Virus record (IMG/VR): IMGVR_UViG_3300021407_000025
Location: 1-41,613 of that record
Strand: one strand, 5' to 3'
DNA: 41,613 nt
Source of the DNA: a virus
Position 1 is the first letter of the stretch; the number at the start of each line of letters is the position of its first letter. The notes under the pieces were generated by a model, which searched no databases, had not been told where the DNA came from, and worked only from the letters and a program-made list of their open reading frames with translations. A program made the position numbers and the translations under genes. This document shows positions 32,219-38,275 of this stretch, piece by piece.

Positions 32219-32667
32219 TGCCGCACACCGACGAACGGTTCTACAAGATGGCGCTGAACTGGACCGATGACCCGAAGGTCGCCGACCTGTTCAGGTTCGG
32301 CCAGGTCGAGGGGGTGCTAGCGCGCGACCTGTTCAGCCAGATGATCCGCTACTCACGGGCCAACCTGACCGATGGCGTCGGGCCGGGAGCGCTGCTGGCA
32401 AGCCTGTCCGGGCAGGGCGAGGACCACGCGCGCCAGCTCGCCGCGCACCTGGCCGATCCGGGGTCATGGGGGCCGCTGGTCGAGCTGAGCACCGACGAGG
32501 GCACGGGCCGGATCGTCACGTGGCGGGTGCTCGCCTACGCGCGGTGGAACGACACGAAGGCCGATGTCGACGCGCGCACCGAGGCGGGCCGGACTGGGGC
32601 TCGCGCCCGCTGGAACGGTGCGGATCGCAATGCGGATCGGAATGCGGGGCGCAATGCGAAGCGGTAA
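32218..32667 (+). CDS. Replication-initiator-like protein
   Basis: The 149-residue protein starts at ATG 32218 (TGATG overlap; GTG 32215 is adjacent). The N-terminal part (ERFYKMALNWTDDPKVADLF, ARDLFSQMIRYSRANLTDGV) resembles winged-helix N-terminal domains of phage replication initiators, which read replication iterons. The C-terminus (ADRNADRNAGRNAKR) is encoded by the 12-bp repeats that also continue past the stop codon. This resembles the lambda O layout, in which origin iterons lie within the initiator gene. Confidence 0.65.
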   Translation: MPHTDERFYKMALNWTDDPKVADLFRFGQVEGVLARDLFSQMIRYSRANLTDGVGPGALLASLSGQGEDHARQLAAHLADPGSWGPLVELSTDEGTGRIVTWRVLAYARWNDTKADVDARTEAGRTGARARWNGADRNADRNAGRNAKR

Positions 32668-32691
32668 GCGATCCGCAATGCGGTTCGGATG
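32621..32691. repeat. 12-bp iterons, probable replication origin
   Basis: Units of the form CGGATCGCAATG follow one another: 32621-32632, 32633-32644 (CGGATCGGAATG), 32645-32656 (CGGGGCGCAATG), then degenerate copies 32657-32668, 32669-32680 (CGATCCGCAATG) and 32681-32691. They cross the stop codon of the initiator-like gene at 32667, so they are not merely protein repeats. Next to them lies the most A+T-rich stretch of the early region. Confidence 0.65.
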
Positions 32692-32835
32692 CGAGTCGGG
32701 TACAGAGGTAGAGGTAGAGAAGATCTTTGGTACAGGTAGTCAATCAATCTGCGGGAACGTTACGCGCGTACCCGCGCACGTGCTCACGCACGCGCCCGCG
32801 CACGCGAGCGCGAGGCCGATCGATGGATTTTTGCG
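32668..32835. other. Intergenic: remaining iterons, AT-rich stretch, alternating GC tract
   Basis: After the iterons, about 32700-32765 is locally A+T-rich (AGGTAGAGGTAGAGAAGATC, then GGTACAGGTAGTCAATCAAT), a candidate unwinding element. Then 32766-32815 is an alternating purine/pyrimidine tract (CGCGCACGTGCTCACGCACG and on), which could form Z-DNA. No ribosome site typical of this genome is seen before the ATG at 32836. I see no additional gene. Confidence 0.55.
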
Positions 32836-33414
32836 ATGACTGACAACGGCGAGGACGAGCTGGTCTCGATGACGAAGGCGATCATGTTCGGGACGCATCA
32901 CCAGGCGGTCAGCGACGAGCAGGCCGCCGGGATCATCGCGCTGGTGCTCGGTGGCCGCGAGGTCGCCAATCCAGGGGCGTACCTGCGGCAAGCGCTCGCG
33001 CAGCCGGACGGCGGGCGGTACGGCCCGCCCGCCTCGTCGGCGCCCACGGCGCAGCCGCCCGAGGTCGACCTGATCACGATGCGGAAGGCGGCGCTGCTGC
33101 GCGACGGTGAGTCACCCGCCGACGCTGGCGCTCGCGCTGACCGGGCGCACCGCGGCGCCGACTTGTGCCGCAAGATGCTCGCCGAGCGACCGCGCCCGCT
33201 CGTGGAGCGCGGCGAGCTGCCCGGCGAGCTGCACGGCGCCGCGCTCGCCGCGGAGCAGGTCGCGGCCTCACGCGCGCACCGCGACCGGCTGCCGCCCATC
33301 CAGGACGTGCTGCTGCCCGCTGATGATCCTGATCCCGACCCGGCCGACGATGAGCCGGACGCCGAGGACGAGCCCGACGACGACGACGGCGAGGAGTTCG
33401 AGCCGCCGTTCTGA
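32836..33414 (+). CDS. Hypothetical early protein after the origin
   Basis: The 192-residue protein starts at ATG 32836. It has an N-terminal half with KAIMFGTHHQAVSDEQAAGI and LREALR-like helices (GAYLRQALAQPDGGRYGPP), a middle R-rich helix and a strongly acidic C-terminus (DDPDPDPADDEPDAEDEPDD). Location next to the origin suggests a replication accessory, perhaps a helicase-loader-like protein, but no motif proves it. Confidence 0.6.
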   Translation: MTDNGEDELVSMTKAIMFGTHHQAVSDEQAAGIIALVLGGREVANPGAYLRQALAQPDGGRYGPPASSAPTAQPPEVDLITMRKAALLRDGESPADAGARADRAHRGADLCRKMLAERPRPLVERGELPGELHGAALAAEQVAASRAHRDRLPPIQDVLLPADDPDPDPADDEPDAEDEPDDDDGEEFEPPF

Positions 33415-33423
33415 GGAGGTTCC

Positions 33424-33729
33424 ATGAACCACCACCACGACCCCCCGACCCCGCCCGAGGGGTTCAACGCGCAGCAGGCGCTACGGCTCCGGTTCTGGAT
33501 CGGGGGCAGGCTCCGCGACGAGGTGTGGCTGGACGCGGCCGACTCGGGCGCGGGTGACCTGGCGAGCTTCTGCGCCACGTATCACAGCGACCTGGCCGAG
33601 CTGGCGGACGCGGCGGGCATCCCCTGGATGACGGAGGTCTACGATCCGGGGCTGCCCGAGCAGCACGCCTACCTCCGCATCGGGACCGACGCGGCCGGGA
33701 TGATCTACCCGCAGCCGTGGCTCCCATGA
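33424..33729 (+). CDS. Hypothetical early protein
   Basis: The 101-residue protein has a GAGGAGG ribosome site before ATG 33424. It has an N-terminal HHH/Pro tract from an ACC-rich start and then RLRFWIGGRLRDEVWLDAAD and LASFCATYHSDLAELADAAG. The sequence looks like a compact alpha/beta protein. No family recognised. Coupled to the next gene by ATGA. Confidence 0.6.
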   Translation: MNHHHDPPTPPEGFNAQQALRLRFWIGGRLRDEVWLDAADSGAGDLASFCATYHSDLAELADAAGIPWMTEVYDPGLPEQHAYLRIGTDAAGMIYPQPWLP

Positions 33730-33857
33730 GCGCGTGTGAGTGCGGGCACGGCCGAGCCCTGCACCGGCACTACCGGCGCGGTTCCGACTGCTCCTCGTGC
33801 GTCTGCGGCCGGTTCAGGCGGCGGCTCTGGTGGCGGCGGCGTCGGAGTGCCCGGTGA
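33726..33857 (+). CDS. Tiny zinc-ribbon protein, 43 residues
   Basis: ATG 33726 overlaps the previous stop. The peptide (SACECGHGRALHRHYRRGSD, then CSSCVCGRFRRRLWWRRRRS) has C-x-C-x-H...H and C-x2-C-x-C, a single zinc ribbon followed by a very basic tail. This 'CxCGH...LH.HYRRGSDCS.C.C' pattern occurs in many actinobacteria and their phages. It ends in a GTGA overlap with the next gene. Confidence 0.7.
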   Translation: MSACECGHGRALHRHYRRGSDCSSCVCGRFRRRLWWRRRRSAR

Positions 33858-34294
33858 GGCGGCCCAGGATGCCCCGAGAGCTGTCCGCGGCGGCGGTGCT
33901 GGCGGTTGCGCTGGTCGCGTGCTCCGCGGCTCCTGCGGCGCTCCCGGCCCGGCTCACGCCGACGCTGCGGCCGACGCCGGTCCCGAGCTGCGCGTGGTAC
34001 ACCCCGACGACCGAGGGCGGCCAGCAGGTCATCGTCGCCGTCACCGGCCCGGCGTGCGGCTCGCACGCGCTGATCGCGTGGATCGCGGACAAGTCCGGCA
34101 AGCCGTGGGCGTCGACCGTGCTCCGCATCGGCACCGACACCGGGACCGAGTTCGCGGTGGCCACCCGCGGCGGCTCCACGGTGCGGATCTTCGAGGAGGG
34201 CACGGCGCTGGCGACGCAGGCGACCGGCGGGTACCTCGCCGACGACTTCCAGGCGGCCGGGTGGACGGTTGAACCGCCCGGCTTCCAGGCGTAG
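33854..34294 (+). CDS. Predicted lipoprotein (exported)
   Basis: The 146-residue protein starts at GTG 33854 (GTGA overlap; GGAG 7 bases upstream), giving a basic start (VRRPRMPREL) followed by AAAVLAVALVAC, a lipobox with LVAC (Cys about residue 23). The mature part is Ala/Pro then beta-rich (PVPSCAWYTPTTEGGQQVIV). Phage lipoproteins can block DNA entry of related phages (superinfection exclusion); this gene in the early region is a candidate, but the function is unproven. Confidence 0.65.
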   Translation: MRRPRMPRELSAAAVLAVALVACSAAPAALPARLTPTLRPTPVPSCAWYTPTTEGGQQVIVAVTGPACGSHALIAWIADKSGKPWASTVLRIGTDTGTEFAVATRGGSTVRIFEEGTALATQATGGYLADDFQAAGWTVEPPGFQA

Positions 34295-34330
34295 CGTGTC
34301 GCTCGTCGGACACCCTTGGAGGGCAACGTC

Positions 34331-34624
34331 ATGGCGCTGACATCCAGGCAGCGGAGCAGGCTCCCCCGGTCGGCGTTCGTGTACGCGCCGAAGGGCCAGC
34401 CGCGGTCAGCGTGGAAGTACCCGGTCCCGACGAAGGGCCAGGCCCGCCGGGCGGGCATCAGCGAAACCAACCGGGTCAGGACGGCTCGGGCGGCGGTGTC
34501 GTACTCGGCCCGCCGGACGACGATGGGCTCACAGAAGCGCGTCTCGGCGGTGGCCAGGAAGCGCGCCGGCGTCGGGACGCACCGTCACCGCGGCGGTACC
34601 GGGCGAGCCCGGCGGCGCGGGTGA
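34331..34624 (+). CDS. Hypothetical basic protein (actinophage-type)
   Basis: The 97-residue protein has a GGAGG ribosome site before ATG 34331. The core (SRQRSRLPRSAFVYAPKGQP, then WKYPVPTKGQARRAGISET) resembles a small family with 'LP.saFA.P..r.YPi.d..HAr.A..r' seen in phages and actinobacteria. Its C-terminus is Arg/Gly/His-rich and runs 149 bases into the oppositely oriented gene at 34476-34820. Confidence 0.55.
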   Translation: MALTSRQRSRLPRSAFVYAPKGQPRSAWKYPVPTKGQARRAGISETNRVRTARAAVSYSARRTTMGSQKRVSAVARKRAGVGTHRHRGGTGRARRRG

Positions 34625-34820
34625 TCTTCCCGATGCCCTGCACGGTCATAGCGGCGGCGGCGGCGATGTCGCCGTGCGGCGCGTTGCCCTCGGCGAGCTG
34701 GATCACCAGCCGGTCCCGCCAGCCGCGCAGCGCGTCAGCCAGGCGCTCGGCGGCGGTGAGCTGAGCCGTCACCGAGCGGAGCATCGCGAGCAGCATCGTG
34801 TCGCGGTCCTCGGGCGTCAC
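34476..34820 (-). CDS. Hypothetical regulatory-like protein, overlaps the convergent gene
   Basis: The 114-residue protein starts at GTG 34820 (GTGA overlap). The first 75 residues (MLLAMLRSVTAQLTAAERLA, GWRDRLVIQLAEGNAPHGDI, AAAAAMTVQGIGKITRAAG) look like a small helical HTH-type protein. The last 40 residues are Ser/Pro/Arg-rich and overlap the plus-strand gene ending at 34624. It is the last gene of the second leftward operon. Confidence 0.55.
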   Translation of the reverse strand: MTPEDRDTMLLAMLRSVTAQLTAAERLADALRGWRDRLVIQLAEGNAPHGDIAAAAAMTVQGIGKITRAAGLARYRRGDGASRRRRASWPPPRRASVSPSSSGGPSTTPPPEPS

Positions 34821-35293
34821 GGTTCCACGACCCGGCGGTTGATCAGCGTCTCCCACTCGTTCATCGGCCAGTATTCGTACCCGCCGGACCTCCAGTAGAA
34901 GTACCAGCGGCGGTCCCGCGGCCACTGGCGGCGCTCCCCGGCGCACCGGATGAAGCGGATCAGCCGAAGGTGGGTGAGCGGGTCGTGGGAGACGCGCAGC
35001 AGGAGGTACTCGTGCCGGTCATCGGCGGCGGCGCTGCGCGCCTCGGTCCAGAACTCGGCGGCGACGTAGAAGTCCGCGGCGGCGCCGCCCAGCAGCGGGT
35101 GGGCGTCGGCGACGGGGATCAGGTCGCGGCGCGGGCCGGTGAAGTTGCCCGCGCAGTCGGCGCAGAGCCGGGCGACGGCTTCGCCGATGCCGGTCTCGAC
35201 CTCCAGCGTCGCGATGACAGTCCGGTAGGGCGCCGAGCACCATTCGCACGGCGGCCTCGCGAGGACATAACGGGGTTGTGACGGGGAATGCAT
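34817..35293 (-). CDS. Hypothetical Cys-containing protein
   Basis: The 158-residue protein starts at ATG 35293 with GGAGGTGG upstream. It has C-x2-C motifs (RPPCEWCSAPYRTVIATLEV and RLCADCAGNF) and a basic, aromatic C-terminal part (RWYFYWRSGGYEYWPMNEWE). A zinc-binding fold is likely. No function recognised. The upstream ATG at 35343 starts a frame with MNTRTTTSR that is probably leader sequence only. Confidence 0.6.
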   Translation of the reverse strand: MHSPSQPRYVLARPPCEWCSAPYRTVIATLEVETGIGEAVARLCADCAGNFTGPRRDLIPVADAHPLLGGAAADFYVAAEFWTEARSAAADDRHEYLLLRVSHDPLTHLRLIRFIRCAGERRQWPRDRRWYFYWRSGGYEYWPMNEWETLINRRVVEP

Positions 35294-35358
35294 GGCGGCC
35301 CACCTCCGGTATGATTGCGGCTGGTGGTGGTTCTGGTGTTCATCAGGGCCGCTGTTTG

Positions 35359-35394
35359 GGGGCGCGGTCCCGGTTCGGGCCGCGACCGCGCCCC
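35359..35394 (-). terminator. Strong hairpin between two leftward genes
   Basis: GGGGCGCGGTC (35359-35369) pairs perfectly with GACCGCGCCCC (35384-35394), an 11-bp stem with a 14-base loop that can itself pair partly. It lies between the genes at 35400 and 35293 and could terminate or attenuate leftward transcription. No T-run follows on the minus strand. Confidence 0.55.
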
Positions 35395-35399
35395 GCCCG

Positions 35400-35669
35400 T
35401 CAGCCGCCGCCCGCCTCCCCTTCCCCGGTGGGGAGTGCGCGCAGGTTATCGGCTGAGGTCTCATACTCCCCGTCGTTGAGGATGGCCAGCACGTCCGGCC
35501 CGAAGGCCAGCAGCTCGGTCAGCACGAGCGGGCCGGGCAGCGGCGGCGCGTCGGGGTTCACGTACTCCACCGGGTCGCCGCACCGGATCACGCCGTGCAG
35601 GTGGCTGAACCGCTCCAGCGGGACCGGGGCGTCCGGGTCGTCGGGGTCGGTGCGGTAGAAGCGGCTCAC
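35400..35669 (-). CDS. Hypothetical small protein
   Basis: The 89-residue acidic protein starts at GTG 35669 (GTGA overlap). It has FYRTDPDDPDAPVPLERFSH, then VIRCGDPVEYVNPDAPPLPG and PLVLTELLAFGPDVLAILND. No family recognised. It ends before the hairpin at 35359-35394. Confidence 0.6.
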   Translation of the reverse strand: MSRFYRTDPDDPDAPVPLERFSHLHGVIRCGDPVEYVNPDAPPLPGPLVLTELLAFGPDVLAILNDGEYETSADNLRALPTGEGEAGGG

Positions 35670-35956
35670 CGCCCGGCCTCCAGCTCGTCGCACACCGCGC
35701 AGCGGATACCCGCCACCATCTCGGCGCCGACGCCGCTCGCGCGGGTGATCGGGTCATCGAGGAACTGCTGCCGCGGGCAGTCGTGGTCAAGGCTGGCAAG
35801 GTGCGCGTCGTAGGCCGCGTTCTCGGCCTCGCACACCGAGCACTCGGGGTCGCAGCCGTCCGGGCCGCACGCCGAGCACGGGCTGGGGCACGGGCTCGGC
35901 TCGGGCTCGGTGGTGAGCCAGCGGTCCAGGGCTTCACCGAAATGTCGGTCGGTCAT
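35666..35956 (-). CDS. Cys-rich hypothetical protein
   Basis: The 96-residue protein has several Cys (SPCPSPCSACGPDGCDPECS, VCEAENAAYDAHLASLDHDC, RCAVCDELEAG), enough for one or two metal sites. It starts at ATG 35956 (ATGA overlap) and ends in a GTGA overlap. No family recognised. Confidence 0.6.
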   Translation of the reverse strand: MTDRHFGEALDRWLTTEPEPSPCPSPCSACGPDGCDPECSVCEAENAAYDAHLASLDHDCPRQQFLDDPITRASGVGAEMVAGIRCAVCDELEAGR

Positions 35957-36129
35957 GGGATCATCCTCGGGAGGGTCGGGGCGTCGGGGTCATCATGGTC
36001 AGGGCAGGGCGTCACGGTCAGCGCGTATTCGGCGATCTGCGCCGCGGTCACGTTGTGGAACAGGCCGTCGCCCGCGAACGGGCCGGTGCCTCTCGCGCAC
36101 CAGGTGGGCTCGCCGTCGCCGGGCATCAT
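35953..36129 (-). CDS. Hypothetical 58-residue protein
   Basis: An ATG at 36129 overlaps the upstream stop (ATGA; an adjacent ATG lies at 36126), and the stop overlaps the next ATG. The sequence (MMPGDGEPTWCARGTGPFAG, FHNVTAAQIAEYALTVTPCP) is compact and folded-looking, with codon use like its neighbours. It is shorter than common annotation cut-offs. Function unknown. Confidence 0.6.
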   Translation of the reverse strand: MMPGDGEPTWCARGTGPFAGDGLFHNVTAAQIAEYALTVTPCPDHDDPDAPTLPRMIP

Positions 36130-36416
36130 GGCGCGGTCCTCGGCGGGCGGGGCAGGCCGGTGACCTCGTAGCCGTCGACCGCGGCGATAGCGGCGGCCAG
36201 CAGGTCCTCGGGCACGGTCGCGCCGAGGTAGGTCACGCTGATGACGATCTGGTTGTGGGGGTGGCGCACTATGACGCGCCAGCCGTCCCGCGACCCGCCG
36301 TCGCGGCGCTTCGGGTTGAAGCCCGATGTGTCGGTGACGTGGGCCAGCTCGATGGGGGCGCCCTCGGGCGTCACCCAGTAGCGGGCGCGGGGCGCGGTCT
36401 CGGTGGTGGTGGTCAT
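36126..36416 (-). CDS. Hypothetical protein with Thr-rich start
   Basis: The 96-residue protein begins MTTTTETAPRARYWVTPEGA and continues as an alpha/beta fold (GSRDGWRVIVRHPHNQIVIS, PEDLLAAAIAAVDGYEVTG). It has an AAGG ribosome site before ATG 36416. The ACC-run start is shared by several genes in this genome. Function unknown. Confidence 0.6.
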   Translation of the reverse strand: MTTTTETAPRARYWVTPEGAPIELAHVTDTSGFNPKRRDGGSRDGWRVIVRHPHNQIVISVTYLGATVPEDLLAAAIAAVDGYEVTGLPRPPRTAP

Positions 36417-36435
36417 CGGGGTCCTTTCAGGGCCG

Positions 36436-36462
36436 GGGGCCGCCGTTGCGGGCGGCGGCCCC
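36436..36462 (-). terminator. 10-bp hairpin between leftward genes
   Basis: GGGGCCGCCG (36436-36445) pairs perfectly with CGGCGGCCCC (36453-36462) around a 7-base loop, in the 63-base gap between the genes at 36480 and 36416. It is a good candidate for a partial terminator or processing site that separates expression of the large first gene from the small ones. Confidence 0.6.
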
Positions 36463-36479
36463 GTTCGGGTTGCGGGTGC

Positions 36480-37238
36480 TCACTCGCCCATGTCGGCGAG
36501 GTAGCGGCGGGCGGCGGCCAGCGTGGCGCACTCGCCGCTGTCGACCAGCGCGCGTGCCTTCGCGGCGCGGCTCAGCGGCCGGGCGGTCGCCGGGGCCGCC
36601 GGGGTGGCGGTGATCGGCGCCTCGCCGGTCGCCTCGGCAACCGCGGCGGTGATGGCGTCAACCACGGCGTCGGCGTTGGCGGCCAGCGCCTCGCGGCGCT
36701 CGCGGTCGGCCTGCTGCTGCGCGTTGCGCCGGTCGGCGGCGCTCCCGCGACGGCGGCTCGGCCTCTCGGCGTGGTCGCCGTTTGCGGCGGCTGCACCCGC
36801 GGCCAGGTCGGCGGCCTCGGTGTGGTCGATCGTCGCGGCGTGCTGCGGGCGGCGCCGCCGGATGTCCGCGGCCAGCCGGTCGGCGTCGGCCGGGCGGGCA
36901 CCCGCCACGCGCGGCACGGCGTCACCCGCGCTCGGGGCGCGGCGGCTGCGACGCTGGCCGGGCACGGCCGGGGCCGGGCGCGGGGTGCCGTGGGCGTAGG
37001 ACCATTCGCGGTTCTTGCGGCACGTGCCGCAGTTCACCCGCTCCAGGTCCTTGACGGCCTGGAAGTTGCGCTTGGCCTCGGGGACCTTCAGCGCGAACTT
37101 GCGCGTGTCGCCGGGCGTCATCAGCGTGGTGGAGCAGAACGTCAGCGGGCCGCGCTCGACGCTGCCAAGGTGCCACTTCCCGCCGTCGCACACTGCGCGA
37201 TAGGTGGGGGTGGCCGGGGTAATGGTGGTGGTGTTCAT
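36480..37238 (-). CDS. Hypothetical protein with Cys cluster and basic helices
   Basis: The 252-residue protein starts at ATG 37238 after a GGAGG ribosome site. The N-terminal part begins MNTTTITPATPTYRAVCDGG and has C-x-x-C residues (ERVNCGTCRKNREWSYAHGT). The remainder is long, Ala/Arg-rich, mostly helical sequence (PSRRRGSAADRRNAQQQADR, ERREALAANADAVVDAITAA) ending ALVDSGECATLAAARRYLAD. It is the first gene of the second leftward operon. Nucleic-acid binding is plausible but no family is recognised. Confidence 0.6.
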   Translation of the reverse strand: MNTTTITPATPTYRAVCDGGKWHLGSVERGPLTFCSTTLMTPGDTRKFALKVPEAKRNFQAVKDLERVNCGTCRKNREWSYAHGTPRPAPAVPGQRRSRRAPSAGDAVPRVAGARPADADRLAADIRRRRPQHAATIDHTEAADLAAGAAAANGDHAERPSRRRGSAADRRNAQQQADRERREALAANADAVVDAITAAVAEATGEAPITATPAAPATARPLSRAAKARALVDSGECATLAAARRYLADMGE

Positions 37239-37582
37239 GGTGGCCTCCTGGCCGGGGCGGGGCCGCGCTCGGGTGCGCGACCCTGTACTAAATACAACCA
37301 CGGTTGCATTCACGATGTGCCCGATCCTGAGTGACGTGCGTCACGTCGCGGTTACTGCCCGCAGTCACGGCGCCGCGACGCAGCGTGGATCGTGCCCTCT
37401 GCGGCCTCCAGAGCCACGCAGAGCGCTCTGCGCCTGGACCCACCTACTTACACCGGGGAAATCTCCTGATCGTTTTGCCTGGTCAGGACGCTGATTCGCA
37501 CATCGCGAATCGAACACCCGGCGGGCCGCGGAAATCCGGCTGACCTGGTGATTCACGTCACACCGCGGCTAGAGTGCCTCGT
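37239..37582. promoter_or_regulatory. Divergent control region with palindromes and a leaderless-type promoter
   Basis: No gene lies here. Palindromic elements: CAACC-AC-GGTTG at about 37295-37306, GTGACG-TG-CGTCAC (37331-37344), the perfect 16-bp CGCAGAGCGCTCTGCG (37417-37432), and GATTCGC (37493-37499) with GCGAATC (37505-37511). TAGAGT (37570-37575) lies 7 bases before ATG 37583, the spacing of leaderless actinobacterial transcripts. A minus-strand -10 (TAGTAC, near 37285-37290) may serve the gene at 37238. The region is relatively A+T-rich in parts. Confidence 0.55.
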
Positions 37583-38275
37583 ATGGCGTCCATCCCTCCC
37601 GCGCCGCACTCCCCGCGGCCTGGTTACTGCCACTACGACGACGCCGCCGCGAGCTACGACGGGCATTTCACCCGGCCGGTCGATGAGTGGGAAGACGCGC
37701 GGCTGGCCGAGCTGCTGCGGCCGGTGGTCGACGGCCGGATCGTGCTGGACCTCGGCTGCGGCACGGGCTGGGTCGCTGACCACCTGGAGCCCCGCGATTA
37801 CACGGGCGTCGACTGCTCGGGGCCGATGCTCGCGGAGCTGGCGAGCAAGCACCCGGCCGCCCGCACCGTCAAGGCCGAGGTCGGCGCCGAGGCGTGGGTC
37901 CGGGCGCTGCCGTACCGCCGCTACCCGGTGATCACCGCGACGTGGAGCCTGGAGTACCTCGGCGACCTCGACATCCTGCTGTCGGTCTGCGCGCGGCTCT
38001 GCGTGCCCGGCGGGGTGCTGGCGCTGCACGGCTCGCTCCCCCGCGGCCACCACCGCGCCCACTTCTCGGTGAGGGCGGCGCCGTACCGGCCGCTGAGCCC
38101 TCGGCTGGTGAGGCGGGCGTCTGACCGGGCGCTGCTGCCCCGCCCGCGGGCCGCCGGGACCGGGGCGCTTCCCGACACCTGGACCCGGCTCGGGCACCGC
38201 GCGTGGACCGCGGCGCTCGCCGCCCCGGCCGGGCGGCACTACGCGGCGCTGTGGACCTGGCGGCTCCCGTCATGA
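37583..38275 (+). CDS. Class I SAM-dependent methyltransferase
   Basis: The 230-residue enzyme has motif I VLDLGCGTGW (about residues 54-63), the acidic residue after beta2 in YTGVDCS (about 74-80), and a beta4 region with ITATWSLEYLGDLDILLSVC. It uses S-adenosylmethionine. The fold resembles small-molecule/lipid-type methyltransferases more than DNA methylases, because no DPPY or PCQ motif is seen. The target is unknown. ATG 37583 follows a -10 directly, so the mRNA may be leaderless. It ends in an ATGA overlap with the PP-loop gene, so the two are coupled. Confidence 0.85.
   Translation: MASIPPAPHSPRPGYCHYDDAAASYDGHFTRPVDEWEDARLAELLRPVVDGRIVLDLGCGTGWVADHLEPRDYTGVDCSGPMLAELASKHPAARTVKAEVGAEAWVRALPYRRYPVITATWSLEYLGDLDILLSVCARLCVPGGVLALHGSLPRGHHRAHFSVRAAPYRPLSPRLVRRASDRALLPRPRAAGTGALPDTWTRLGHRAWTAALAAPAGRHYAALWTWRLPS

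Noticed and set aside
32564-32839. Plus-strand frame across the origin (MSTRAPRRAG...)
   Set aside because: Out of frame with the initiator-like gene; repeats (RIAMRIGMRG) come from the iterons; no ribosome site.
35119-35343. Minus-strand frame starting MNTRTTTSRNHTGG
   Set aside because: Overlaps the better-supported gene 34817-35293 out of frame; only its first codons, part of the ACC-rich leader theme, are of interest.
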